This document shows, piece by piece, positions 16,065 through 24,205 of a stretch of DNA of 64,000 bases; position 1 is the stretch's first letter; each line of letters starts with the position of its first letter. Both the position numbers and the translations under genes were made by a program. Source of the DNA: Halobacterium sp. R2-5. GTDB lineage: Archaea; Halobacteriota; Halobacteria; Halobacteriales; Halobacteriaceae. The stretch lies in the NCBI RefSeq assembly GCF_011734195.1, contig NZ_JAANTH010000002.1:558001-622000 (forward strand), in the 5' to 3' direction. The notes under the pieces are model-generated. The model was not told where the DNA came from. It saw nothing but the letters and a program-made list of their open reading frames with translations, and did not search any database.

Positions 16065-16907
16065 TTAGTCTGTATTCGGTGACCGTTCTTTCCATTCACC
16101 GGGGACATCGAACCAGTGGCCGGTGATGTCGCATCCACGGAACTCGGGTCCTTCTTCCGTAACCTCAATTACGCCGATGCTCCGTAGCAACCGGAACATG
16201 TTGGCATTCGGGTTATTGACGTTAAACCGTGCATCTGAACCAGCGACGTCATCCCGCCAGGCTTCGACGAATGCGGAGCCGATACCTTGCTCACGGAATG
16301 TCGGGAGGATGTATAGCTGCCCGAGCTCTGGTTGCTCGCTGTCGTAGTTCCACGTGATGTAGCCGATGCAGTACTCCTCGTTAAAACATAGATGTGCGTT
16401 CGTTTCCCCGGGGATGTAGGCGTTGAAGCTGGAATCGTTCGCCTTCGCTTCGATATTCAGGACTTCTGTTGCAAACTCCTCTCGGGCAGTCCGGGGTCGA
16501 GTCATCCACACCCCGTCGGTGACATTTATCCCCACGTCGTCCGGCGACCGACCAGTCAGTACCCAGTCTGCTTGTAATAATCGTTCCGGTGGTTGTGGCC
16601 CGTCGTCGGTTTCGATAGCGATGTTCTTGCTGCAGTGGTGGCAGTGGTACGCTTCCCACTCGCCGATGGTGCAGCGATGTTCTTGGATGAACGAGATCGC
16701 TTCCCCGCAATCTGCACACTCCACCGCTGAGCAAGGTTCTGAGCGATGGTCGCTAGCGTAGAACGTCTCGTCACAGGCATCGCACGTCACATCGCCTATC
16801 GTTTGCGCAAATACCGTTTCGCCACACTTAGGGCAGGTAACGGCGGCATCCTGAACGGTTGTCGGGTCGCCATCGCCCCAGCGCGTCGCACCTTCCAGAA
16901 TAGCCAT
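16065..16907 (-). CDS. GNAT-family acetyltransferase with two N-terminal zinc ribbons
   Basis: This is a 280-residue protein. Residues 24-45 form a CPKCG...CDACDE ribbon and residues 63-92 a second (CADCGE...CHHCSK). After a linker the GNAT domain follows at about 125-265, with QLYILPTFREQGIGSAFVEA as the acetyl-CoA-binding motif A (variant of RxxGxG) and NVNNPNANMFRLLRSIG as motif B. It would acetylate an unknown amine, possibly on a protein or nucleic acid bound by the ribbons. GNAT proteins can be toxins, but no antitoxin gene is adjacent. It stands alone. Confidence 0.7.
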   Translation of the reverse strand: MAILEGATRWGDGDPTTVQDAAVTCPKCGETVFAQTIGDVTCDACDETFYASDHRSEPCSAVECADCGEAISFIQEHRCTIGEWEAYHCHHCSKNIAIETDDGPQPPERLLQADWVLTGRSPDDVGINVTDGVWMTRPRTAREEFATEVLNIEAKANDSSFNAYIPGETNAHLCFNEEYCIGYITWNYDSEQPELGQLYILPTFREQGIGSAFVEAWRDDVAGSDARFNVNNPNANMFRLLRSIGVIEVTEEGPEFRGCDITGHWFDVPGEWKERSPNTD

Positions 16908-17131
16908 TATTCTGAAGACCTGTGGAATGGAGGTAAATCTGTTGCTCTCATGGTCTTCTGGCCATACTACGGCCTTGATGAGTTTTCCCTAATGCTAACA
17001 GATATTCATGTTGATCCTTGTGACCGATACAACTTCTGAATTCAGCATAACACTTCTATATGGTTCTAAGGGATTCAACGGAGTCAGAGAAGTGAGTTTC
17101 TTGGAGAATAGCGTGCTCCTCAGGTAACGGG

Positions 17132-17842
17132 TCAGGTGCCTGGATAGACGATGGAAGGGTCGCAGGTGGGGTCGGCATCATCTGGAAGGGTCGAGTAGTC
17201 GCCTGATGATTCACGTGCTGTTAGTGCGAGGATGGCGGCGTCGAGGACGTCGTCGACACGACCTGATTGGATTCGGTGGTGCCATTGGCTGTTTGCTTGC
17301 CGCTGGTTAACAAGGTCTATTACTGGTTGGAAGGATTCGCCTCCGTTCTTGATGAGACACTCTTTCCGGACTTCAAAGCCTGCGTCGCTTTTCTTCGAGG
17401 GGAGATCGTCGCCGTGGTATGCTTTGAAGCAGACTTCGGGATGGCTCTCGTAGACCGTCTCACGTGCAGTTTCGAATTCATTCAGCAGAGCGTTTGCTTC
17501 CTGGATACGTGGGATGAGTCCCCAGCTATGGCTTCCCAATCCGCGAGTGTTCTTCTTTACTGCCTCCTCGTAGTCCTCAGCTGTCACTGCGTCGGTGTTC
17601 GGTGTCCAGAAGACGGTACCTCCGCGAGAACCGAGGAAGTCCTTGGCGTCCTGGTCACACTCTCGGGTTCCATCACTTCGTAGGTGAACTGGGATGTCCA
17701 CCAGAATCTCGCTTGCCCGATCTCCATACTCGTGCCAGACGTTCAGCAGCGAGGGTTCGGTATCGATGTCGGTTGTCTTTGTGGTCGCTTCGACAACGAC
17801 CCATGTTCCGCTTGCCCAATCTACGCCGACGTGTGAATCCAT
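17132..17842 (-). CDS. DUF429 family protein (RNase H-like fold)
   Basis: This is a 236-residue protein with the family's series of acidic motifs: HVGVDWASG at the start, ILVDIPVHL, RECDQDAKDFLGSR, the ESHPEVCF stretch and a closing GRVDDVLDAAILALTA. These Asp residues fit an RNase H-type metal site, but the reaction is unknown. It is transcribed away from the AbiEi gene; the shared 160-bp gap holds two copies of a 28-base repeat. DUF429 genes are frequent in variable regions of haloarchaeal genomes. Confidence 0.75.
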   Translation of the reverse strand: MDSHVGVDWASGTWVVVEATTKTTDIDTEPSLLNVWHEYGDRASEILVDIPVHLRSDGTRECDQDAKDFLGSRGGTVFWTPNTDAVTAEDYEEAVKKNTRGLGSHSWGLIPRIQEANALLNEFETARETVYESHPEVCFKAYHGDDLPSKKSDAGFEVRKECLIKNGGESFQPVIDLVNQRQANSQWHHRIQSGRVDDVLDAAILALTARESSGDYSTLPDDADPTCDPSIVYPGT

Positions 17843-17895
17843 AGAGGGGGGAACTAACGGTCACACTTAGTTTCCAGTTACTCTATGGAGTCTTG

Positions 17896-17923
17896 TTTAG
17901 ATTCTGTGTACGCTGAGCGGTTA
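17896..17923 (+). repeat. 28-base direct repeat, copy 1, AbiE/DUF429 promoter region
   Basis: This copy shares GTACGCTGAGCGG and its flanks with copy 2, with three differences over 28 bases; the copies are 83 bases apart. It lies between the DUF429 gene and the AbiEi promoter, where an autoregulator could bind. Confidence 0.6.
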
Positions 17924-17978
17924 CAGGAACAACTTTCACGGAACTAGCTCTCAACGGCTACCTTTATCCATAACGGGG

Positions 17979-18006
17979 TTTAGAGTCTATGTACGCTGAG
18001 CGGCTA
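17979..18006 (+). repeat. 28-base direct repeat, copy 2, at the AbiEi start
   Basis: This second copy runs up to the A of the AbiEi start codon. A TATA-like CTTTATCC at about 17963 places the transcript start at or near this repeat, so a protein bound here would block transcription. AbiEi antitoxins are known to repress their own promoter. Confidence 0.6.
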
Positions 18007-18839
18007 TGGACTCAACAAACGACGAGGAGACTCAACGAAAGAGCCTGTCGACACGTGAGTCGCAAGCACTGTCACGACTTGCAAGCGAGAACCGACAGGT
18101 CATCACCATTAGTGACATCGCGGATGTCCTCAGCATCTCTCGGAAGTCGGCCAAGGACATGGCGTATGCCCTCAAGGAGAAAGGCTGGCTGGAGCGGATC
18201 GCGCACGGAAAATATCTCATCCTGCCGCTCGCTGCGGGCGAGAACGCTGTCTACACCGAACACGAGTTCGTCATCGCGTCAGCACTGGTAGAGCCGATGT
18301 ACATCGGGTACTGGAGCGCATTGAATCACCACGGGCTGACAGAGCAGGTGCCTCGGACGGTGTACATCGTGACGACAGAGCGCGCGCAGGAGCGTGAGAT
18401 TCACGGGGTCACGTATCGACCCGTGACCGTCACGGAGCAGAAGTTCTTCGGCTATCAACCGACGGCGGTCGGATCGAACCAGGTGAACATATCGAGCATC
18501 GAGAAAACCCTGGTCGATTGCGCCGACCATCCCGAGTTCTGTGGGGGTATCAGCGAGCTTGCGAAGGCACTGCAGAACGCGGTCGACACGCGGTGTTCGT
18601 GGGAGCGCGTCGTTGAGTACCTGCGGCGAGTCGGGAACGGTGCCGCAACGAAACGACTCGTCTACCTCGCCGACCAGTTGAACATCGACTTGCCAAAGTA
18701 CGAGAGCCTCGTCGAGAACTTCACGACTGGGTACCCGCTGCTCGATCCGACGAGAGAAGCGAAGGGCACCCGCGACAGTAAGTACCAGCTCCGCCTGAAC
18801 GTCACCCCCGAATCGTTCCTCCCGGAGGACTTCTCATGA
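18006..18839 (+). CDS. abiEi: Type IV toxin-antitoxin system antitoxin, AbiEi family
   Basis: This is a 277-residue protein. A winged helix lies at about residues 18-75 (VITISDIADVLSISRKSAKD, LKEKGWLERIAHGKYLILPL). The AbiEi effector domain follows, with YIGYWSALNHHGLTEQVPRT and the SSIEKTLVDCADHPEFCGG signature. The family binds and represses its own promoter and counters the AbiEii toxin without direct binding. Its stop overlaps the toxin start by four bases (ATGA). The two 28-base repeats upstream are candidate operator sites. Start choice: the ATG at 18006 follows a TATA box by about 40 bases. Confidence 0.85.
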   Translation: MDSTNDEETQRKSLSTRESQALSRLASENRQVITISDIADVLSISRKSAKDMAYALKEKGWLERIAHGKYLILPLAAGENAVYTEHEFVIASALVEPMYIGYWSALNHHGLTEQVPRTVYIVTTERAQEREIHGVTYRPVTVTEQKFFGYQPTAVGSNQVNISSIEKTLVDCADHPEFCGGISELAKALQNAVDTRCSWERVVEYLRRVGNGAATKRLVYLADQLNIDLPKYESLVENFTTGYPLLDPTREAKGTRDSKYQLRLNVTPESFLPEDFS

Positions 18840-19633
18840 TCTCCGAAGCGCAACTCCGACAGCAGGCCAGAGAATTAGATGTTCGCCTCAGCTACGCGGA
18901 GAAGAACTACGTCAACTCGTGGATTCTCTGGGCGATCTACACGAGCTCCTATGGTGACAACCTGCTGTTCAAGGGCGGCACTGCGCTCAGCAAGTTGTAC
19001 TTCCCGGAGACGTGGCGGTATTCGGAAGACCTCGATTTCGGTGTCGAGGGGGCGTACCACGGGACTGAAGCGGAGTTGCAGGACGCATTAGCAGACGCGA
19101 CGAGAGCCTCCGGGATTGACTTCGGGGTGACCAAGCACCGGGAACTGCAGAAAGAAGCGTATCCGACGCACTACGTCGATATCGACATCCAGTACACCGC
19201 TGTGCTCAGTCACAAGAACACAACGAGTCTCGACGTGATGATCGACGAATACGTGGCGTTTGACTCCGTGACTCATCACCACCGTTACGAGGACGTCCCA
19301 GAATTCGAGTTGACTGCGTACAGCTTAGAGGAGATCTTCGCCGAGAAGTTACGGGCGCTCTATCAGCGGTCACAGGCCCGGGATTACTACGACCTCTTTC
19401 GGATGATTACGGAGGCCAATGTTGATGACTCAGTCATTCTTCCGGCGTTTTCGCGGAAGTGTGAACACGATGGCTTAGACATTAATCTGGAAGCTGGCCT
19501 TCCCCGGGAGCAGCGGGACGAGATCCGCGACGGGTGGCGGAACACGCTGCCTGATCTGGTAGCTGACCTTCCCGAGTTCGACCGCGTCTACGACGTACTC
19601 GACGAATACGTTGAGTCGCTAACGAAGACGTGA
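18836..19633 (+). CDS. abiEii: Type IV toxin, AbiEii nucleotidyltransferase family
   Basis: This 265-residue protein carries the nucleotidyltransferase signature GGTALSKLYFPETWRYSEDLDFGV: the GG...S motif and the DxD-type pair. YSLEEIFAEKLRALYQRSQARDYYDLF follows, matching the conserved K and RDYYD motifs of AbiEii. The family transfers nucleotides to an RNA target and stops growth, giving abortive infection or element stabilisation. All expected motifs are intact, so it should be active. It overlaps its antitoxin gene by four bases. Confidence 0.85.
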   Translation: MISEAQLRQQARELDVRLSYAEKNYVNSWILWAIYTSSYGDNLLFKGGTALSKLYFPETWRYSEDLDFGVEGAYHGTEAELQDALADATRASGIDFGVTKHRELQKEAYPTHYVDIDIQYTAVLSHKNTTSLDVMIDEYVAFDSVTHHHRYEDVPEFELTAYSLEEIFAEKLRALYQRSQARDYYDLFRMITEANVDDSVILPAFSRKCEHDGLDINLEAGLPREQRDEIRDGWRNTLPDLVADLPEFDRVYDVLDEYVESLTKT

Positions 19634-19730
19634 CATCCGCCCCGCCGTACCGGCGAGATTCTCTCGCTGCTTGAATATAGCAACGCTAGCCCTAGAGATG
19701 GGCGACGGCATGGTCAAGTCCCCGTCGTGT

Positions 19731-19812
19731 GCGCCTCGAAAACGATGTGCTATTCGGGGAGACCAGGATCGGCGAGGTTGTCTTTCTCCCAGTTGTGGTA
19801 GTACGCGTACGT
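19731..19812 (-). pseudogene. Decayed copy of the UDG-like gene
   Basis: The minus strand reads TYAYYHNWEKDN, then LADPGLPE, a stop, and HIVFEAH. The intact gene at 15007-15801 reads TYAYYHDWEQNN, LLADPGVPG and HVVFEA at the matching place. Seven residues between the first two blocks are deleted and a TAG interrupts the frame. The upstream and downstream parts are not recognisable. Confidence 0.7.
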
Positions 19813-19884
19813 GGATACGGTCACGACCACGTCGGTAGACATCCTCCGGTGGCTCTTTGAGCGGAAGGGATTCAGGCTGCTTGA

Positions 19885-20223
19885 TCAGGGATCCGCAGGG
19901 TGATCGCCGTTGAGTTCGCGGAGATACGCCGTTGCGGCGACGCCGACGTTGATGCCGTGCACGTAGTCATCGCCGCCGAACGCTTCCCGACCGGCCATTC
20001 GGTGTGTCAACCCTTCGGTGAGGGACAGTCGGATCGCCTGCTTGACGGCGGCTTCGCCGGCGTGCTCGACGGCGTCCCGAACGTACTCGTCGAAGTGACT
20101 CTCTTGATGGGTAGGTGGTCGTGGATCGGCAGCTCGGTCAAGCGCGAGGGTTATGACGTCCTCTATGGAGGGGTGTGCTGGATTGCCAGTGTTCTCTTGG
20201 ACGCGATACGCCTCACCGGACAT
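19885..20223 (-). CDS. Hypothetical haloarchaeal protein, 112 residues
   Basis: From the ATG at 20223 the protein is acidic and helical: SIEDVITLALDRAAD, EYVRDAVEHAGEAAVKQAIR and a closing GINVGVAATAYLRELNGDHP. Composition is typical of haloarchaeal soluble proteins and the frame is well kept, but I do not recognise the family. It sits between the AbiE pair and a stretch of decayed genes, so it may itself be the survivor of a larger locus. Confidence 0.55.
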   Translation of the reverse strand: MSGEAYRVQENTGNPAHPSIEDVITLALDRAADPRPPTHQESHFDEYVRDAVEHAGEAAVKQAIRLSLTEGLTHRMAGREAFGGDDYVHGINVGVAATAYLRELNGDHPADP

Positions 20224-20329
20224 ATTGATGGGAACGGTAGGACACCGGATAAATCCGACTGGAGGATGTTGGACACGAACAAGGAGGACCGTGGGATTGG
20301 CTGCATGGGATCTGTTCATGGCTCTGATT

Positions 20330-20652
20330 AGGTTTCTGTATCGAGGGCTGTACGAAGTCGATGGTAGCGAAGGGGCTACTCACGTCATGGACCTGGTGTA
20401 GGCTGTTTTCCGCACTACAGGGACAGTGATAGTCGTCGGATTCCGAGAGAGCGGTGACGAGATCGGCGACAGTGAACCAGGAAGATCGCCTCGTTTACTG
20501 GCCGTTTCCTCGACTGATTGGCCGGAACCGATCCGGGGAGACGAGTGCGTACTTGACGGCCGCTCGTTGCCGTTCTGTAGCGTCTATCGTGATTCCTCAG
20601 CGCGCCGTTGCAGATTCGACAGCGCGTCGTAGCTGAGTGGCGATCGCTGGAA
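20330..20652 (-). pseudogene. Decayed gene with two in-frame stops
   Basis: One minus-strand frame reads as protein over about 320 bases, with a TGA and a TAA inside. Segments are ATQLRRAVESATAR, GITIDATERQRAAVKYALVS, then WFTVADLVTALSESDDYHCP. The content is helical and acidic as in haloarchaeal proteins. The parent family is not recognised. Confidence 0.5.
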
Positions 20653-20679
20653 TTTACACAGTGGTGATTCCGATAATTG

Positions 20680-20706
20680 TACTTCAAAGTATGATACTCC
20701 AAAGTA
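20680..20706. promoter_or_regulatory. Tandem 12-base repeats TACTYCAAAGTA, candidate operator
   Basis: TACTTCAAAGTA (20680-20691) and TACTCCAAAGTA (20695-20706) are tandem copies with a 15-base period. On the minus strand the second reads TACTTTGGAGTA. The same 10-base core appears in the palindrome at 7972 and before mnhA at 34320. A TATA-like ATTATC lies next to it on the minus strand, upstream of the decayed gene at 20330-20652. Confidence 0.45.
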
Positions 20707-20781
20707 TCATCTCTGGCCGGGGGGTGGCCCGAAAGATGAGTTTTCAGGAGTACCGAAGTAGCTACCCATCAAATATGCGTA

Positions 20782-20960
20782 CTAGCGCCACGAGAGGCCA
20801 GCGTTGAGTTCCTCTAGTTCTTTTGGGGACTTTGGACGCAGGGTGGTATCTTCAATGGAATTTCGAAGAATCGTAGAGGCCGTCGGGAACGGTGTCGCTT
20901 GTCAAGGGGAGGATTCCGTTCTGAACGGCGGGCGCGAATCCGGCAACATCCAGAAATCAG
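20782..20960 (-). pseudogene. Decayed C-terminal gene fragment with a frameshift
   Basis: The minus strand reads LDVAGFAPAVQNGILPLTSD and VPDGLYDS in one frame, then ILRNSIEDTTLRPKSPKELE and ELNAGLSWR with a stop in the next. The join needs one frameshift. It looks like the 3' end of a gene whose front was lost beside the recombinase-like gene at 20976. No family is recognised. Confidence 0.5.
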
Positions 20961-20975
20961 CGACAACAGCCTGAC

Positions 20976-22307
20976 CTACGGGGTGTTTGCGTAGGCTGCA
21001 ACCATGAGTGCGAAGAGGTCTGAAGAGGTGCTCCCGGTCGAAAGGATTCCGGAACTTACGCCTACTGCTGTAGCTGTGAAGGCGAGTACGGCTAGCGGAA
21101 GTGCGACAGCTCCGCGTTTCAACGTGGATTCACTGTCTGGTAGGAAGGACCGGTCGGTACCGGCAGTCCAGAGCTGAGTTAACCTCGTCTCGGTCGCTTC
21201 CACGAATGCGGTGTATTTGAGGGCGAATGTTACGAGCGGTGTCTCGGCTCGGAACGTATCTGTGTCGTCTTCTGTCGAATATTCCTCTAACAGCGACTGG
21301 CCAGGGAACTGACTGTCCGACATCTCCGTCTCGTAACTCTCTTTGAGTGGATCTGTCGGTGCTTCGCTGAGGTCGCCTTCTAACCGTGACTCGTATCGAG
21401 AAACGACCCCTCTGATTTCTTCCAGGGATGGCTCGTTCCTGTCAAGGGCTAGCACGTCGAAGTCGTCCTTCGTGAACTCAACGTCTGCGGGGACTTCGTC
21501 TGACCGCGGGTTGAACACCGGAGCCCGTTTTAGCGGGTCGAAATTCGCCAGTGGATCGACGTTCCGCGGATCCTCGAAGGGCTCTCGCGGATGCGGATTC
21601 GGCGGATCGGTTACTGGATCGTACGTCGAAATTTCTAGTGGAGCCAGCCCATGCGCTTCTCTAACTTGACTCGCCAACCCAAGGGGAGAGGCACCGCTGT
21701 AGGTTCCGAGCTCGGTTTCTCGATGGCCGCCGATTTCTGCTCGCGCTTTCGTGTTGAGGTTGCTAAAAGCCCAAAACGTATCACCTGTCGCACGCAGCCC
21801 CCGCCAGTCAACATCTCCCGGCTCTAGGAGTTCTGCATTCGGCAGGATGTGGTTCTGTAGTAACCGTGTGGCTGTTCTGCTCGTGCTCGGGTATACGCCG
21901 ATCTCTTCGACGTAGGCCTCAATTGCAGCGACGATTCGCGGACACCACGAAATGGGGACGAAGCGTTTCCGCTTGTTTTTCGTCCGATATCGCTCATGGA
22001 GGTGTCTCTCTTCAACAGAGTCGTAGGGGTCTTTGGGGGTATGGTTCTTGGTGGCTTGCTCATGGCAGTACTTACACAGGCAAGGTTCGAACGCCGGGAG
22101 CTCTATTAATCCGTATTTCCGGCGGAGCCACCCCTCGTGGAAGTGCATTGCCTCGCTGACCCGCATCTTCAGCCGACCAGTCAGTAACAGAAACGTCGTA
22201 CCGATCAGTCGGAGTTCGGGATCGTTGATTCGCAGTGCTGCATTGTAGATATCCGCGAATAACCACCGGTCAAGCGCGTCTTCTCGTGAGTATCTTCGCT
22301 TCCTCAT
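20976..22307 (-). CDS. Divergent tyrosine-recombinase-like protein with C-terminal membrane anchor
   Basis: This is a 443-residue protein. The first 200 residues resemble an integrase catalytic domain: LLLTGRLKMRVSEAMHF (box I Arg), a Cys-rich insert (CLCKYCHEQ), DWRGLRATGDTFWAFSN in place of the HxLR box, and GGHRETELGTYSG as a possible His/Tyr end. A long acidic linker follows, then one or two membrane segments (VALPLAVLAFTATAVGVSSG and a hydrophobic tail). The recombinase residues are only partly conserved, so activity is uncertain. A TATA-like TTACATAA lies about 25 bases upstream of the ATG. Confidence 0.6.
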   Translation of the reverse strand: MRKRRYSREDALDRWLFADIYNAALRINDPELRLIGTTFLLLTGRLKMRVSEAMHFHEGWLRRKYGLIELPAFEPCLCKYCHEQATKNHTPKDPYDSVEERHLHERYRTKNKRKRFVPISWCPRIVAAIEAYVEEIGVYPSTSRTATRLLQNHILPNAELLEPGDVDWRGLRATGDTFWAFSNLNTKARAEIGGHRETELGTYSGASPLGLASQVREAHGLAPLEISTYDPVTDPPNPHPREPFEDPRNVDPLANFDPLKRAPVFNPRSDEVPADVEFTKDDFDVLALDRNEPSLEEIRGVVSRYESRLEGDLSEAPTDPLKESYETEMSDSQFPGQSLLEEYSTEDDTDTFRAETPLVTFALKYTAFVEATETRLTQLWTAGTDRSFLPDSESTLKRGAVALPLAVLAFTATAVGVSSGILSTGSTSSDLFALMVAAYANTP

Positions 22308-22695
22308 GTCGAACGTGATGAGCCGGTTATGTAAGAATGTCTGCCCTCACAGTGTCGGATGGAATCAGTCACATGGGACATTTTCGCGTCGGATGAAGCA
22401 ACGGCTCAAGACATCCTACGCAATTCACTCTTGTATCGCGTTTCCATCAACGCATAGCTAGCCGCTCTGTACGTCTTCCCTCAGAGTGGTGAACACGACT
22501 GATAGCGAAGCCGCTTGGATGGTGTCGGTAGATACACTCATTCCCCGGATCCCTGTGGCGCTAATCAAGAATCCATCTCAGGTCTGCTAGGAACAATCAG
22601 CGCCATTCCGAGTTCTGCTCTCTGATGTATCACGAGTGGTGTGCATACGGCGAGGGTTTTTATTTGACTGGTTAATATGCCGGTTTGATTCAACC
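22308..22695. other. Intergenic region between two recombinase-like genes
   Basis: The region holds the divergent promoters of the genes at 22307 and 22696, including TTTTTATTT at 22657-22665. A short plus-strand frame at 22359-22457 encodes 32 residues (MESVTWDIFASDEATAQDIL and on). It is protein-like but too short to call confidently, and may be a remnant. Nothing else was seen. Confidence 0.4.
22657..22665 (+). promoter_or_regulatory. TATA box of the integrase gene at 22696
   Basis: TTTTTATTT lies 31-39 bases before the ATG at 22696, the spacing expected for a leaderless haloarchaeal transcript. This supports the ATG at 22696 over the longer upstream frame. Confidence 0.55.
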
Positions 22696-24159
22696 ATGCG
22701 ACAGCACAGGCTTGAACCAATCAGTCCGGCGGAAGCCAAAGCGATGTATCTGGACGAGCGTCGGGAAGATGCGAGATACGCGACTCGCCGCACGATCGAG
22801 ACCGGTGTCAGTATCTTCGTCGAGTGGACTGACGAGGCCGGCATCGACAACATGAATGACGTCCAGGGCCGCCAGTTACGCAAATTCCGGAGCTGGTGCA
22901 AGAACACCTCGGACAACAACACCGTCAGCCTCAACGGCGTCATGGGCGTTCTGCGGCGGTTTCTCGTGTTCTGCGTCGAAATCGAGGCGGTGTACCCCGA
23001 CGTCCCCGAGAAGACGCCGATGCCAAACGTCCCCGACGACGAAGCCGTGTCGGACGAGAAACCGACTGACGAGGAGGTAAATTCGATCCTCGAATTCCTC
23101 GAAGCGCACGAGCCATACTCGCGTCGGCACGTGGAGTTCCGCCTGATGAAGGAACTCGGAGACAGGGTCGGAGCGGTTCGCGCGATCGACGTCAGGGACG
23201 TCGATGTAGACGAGCGAGTCATCCGGCTCCGACACCGACCGGAGCCACAGCGACCGGACGTCCGCGGGACGCCACTCAAAAACGGCAGCGACGGGGAACG
23301 GACCCAGAACATCTCGCAGGGACTCGCAGACGTGATCCAGGGGTATCTCGACAGCCCGCAGCGCCATGACGTGACGGACAAGTTCTGCCGCAGGCCGCTG
23401 TTGACGACGAGGGACGGTCGGCCGGATATCACGACGATTCGGCGTGACATCTACAAACTCACGCGGCCGTGTACGTACACCGGCGAGTGTCCGCACGACC
23501 GCGACATCGGCGAGTGTGATGCGACGATCAGTCGGCAAGCCTCGGAGTGCCCGTCGAGCCAGAGCCCGCATCCGCTGCGCCGCTGGTCCATCGAACACCA
23601 GATCGAGAGCGGTGTCTCCAAGGAGCTGCTCGCCGACCGAGTCGATGTTTCCGTCCCGGTACTGAACGAGCACTACGACCGGCGGTCGGAGGAACGAAAG
23701 CGCCAACACCGGCTCGAAGTGCTTGAGAAGATCTTCGACGACTACGGCGACCCTGACGAGACCATTGACGCCAACGTCCTCGTGGACATGTTCGTAAGCG
23801 CGGACGGGTCCGTCGATACGAACGCGCTGATGGACTTCAACAGAGAGCACGAGTCCGAGGAGTCGTCAAGCGAGGACAGCGACACGCCGGACGGTCAGAT
23901 GACGCTCGACGACCTCACCGACGGGTCCACGGGCGTCTTACACCCTGGGATGCTGTTCGCCGTTGCCGGCTTTGCTGTCGGCCAGTTGCTCGTAGACCGT
24001 CTCCGCCGCGAGCTCGAAACGCTGACCGCCAAGCCCGGTACGTCGCTTCATCCGAACGGAGAGCGGATGGCGAAGGGTGCTGCCGCGTATTCGCTGTTCG
24101 TGGGCATGGTCGCGTTCAACCTACATGCGCTCGCCCTGATTCCCGGTGCAGTCATCTAA
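22696..24159 (+). CDS. Tyrosine recombinase (phage-type integrase) with C-terminal membrane segments
   Basis: This is a 487-residue protein. A SAM-like core-binding domain occupies about residues 15-120. The catalytic domain has the box I Arg in LGDRVGAVRAIDVRDVDV, a Cys-rich loop (CTYTGECPHDRDIGECD), the HxLRR box in SPHPLRRWSIEHQIESG, and the tyrosine in LNEHYDRRSEERK. After an acidic linker the C terminus has two hydrophobic segments (GMLFAVAGFAVGQLLV and AYSLFVGMVAFNLHALAL). GC content is closer to the core genome than to the rest of the island. Membrane tethering of an integrase is unusual and is shared with the protein at 20976. Confidence 0.75.
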   Translation: MRQHRLEPISPAEAKAMYLDERREDARYATRRTIETGVSIFVEWTDEAGIDNMNDVQGRQLRKFRSWCKNTSDNNTVSLNGVMGVLRRFLVFCVEIEAVYPDVPEKTPMPNVPDDEAVSDEKPTDEEVNSILEFLEAHEPYSRRHVEFRLMKELGDRVGAVRAIDVRDVDVDERVIRLRHRPEPQRPDVRGTPLKNGSDGERTQNISQGLADVIQGYLDSPQRHDVTDKFCRRPLLTTRDGRPDITTIRRDIYKLTRPCTYTGECPHDRDIGECDATISRQASECPSSQSPHPLRRWSIEHQIESGVSKELLADRVDVSVPVLNEHYDRRSEERKRQHRLEVLEKIFDDYGDPDETIDANVLVDMFVSADGSVDTNALMDFNREHESEESSSEDSDTPDGQMTLDDLTDGSTGVLHPGMLFAVAGFAVGQLLVDRLRRELETLTAKPGTSLHPNGERMAKGAAAYSLFVGMVAFNLHALALIPGAVI

Positions 24160-24205
24160 TCGCGTCCGACTGAAACAACCGGCTCTGGCTTAATACCCCG
24201 AATCG

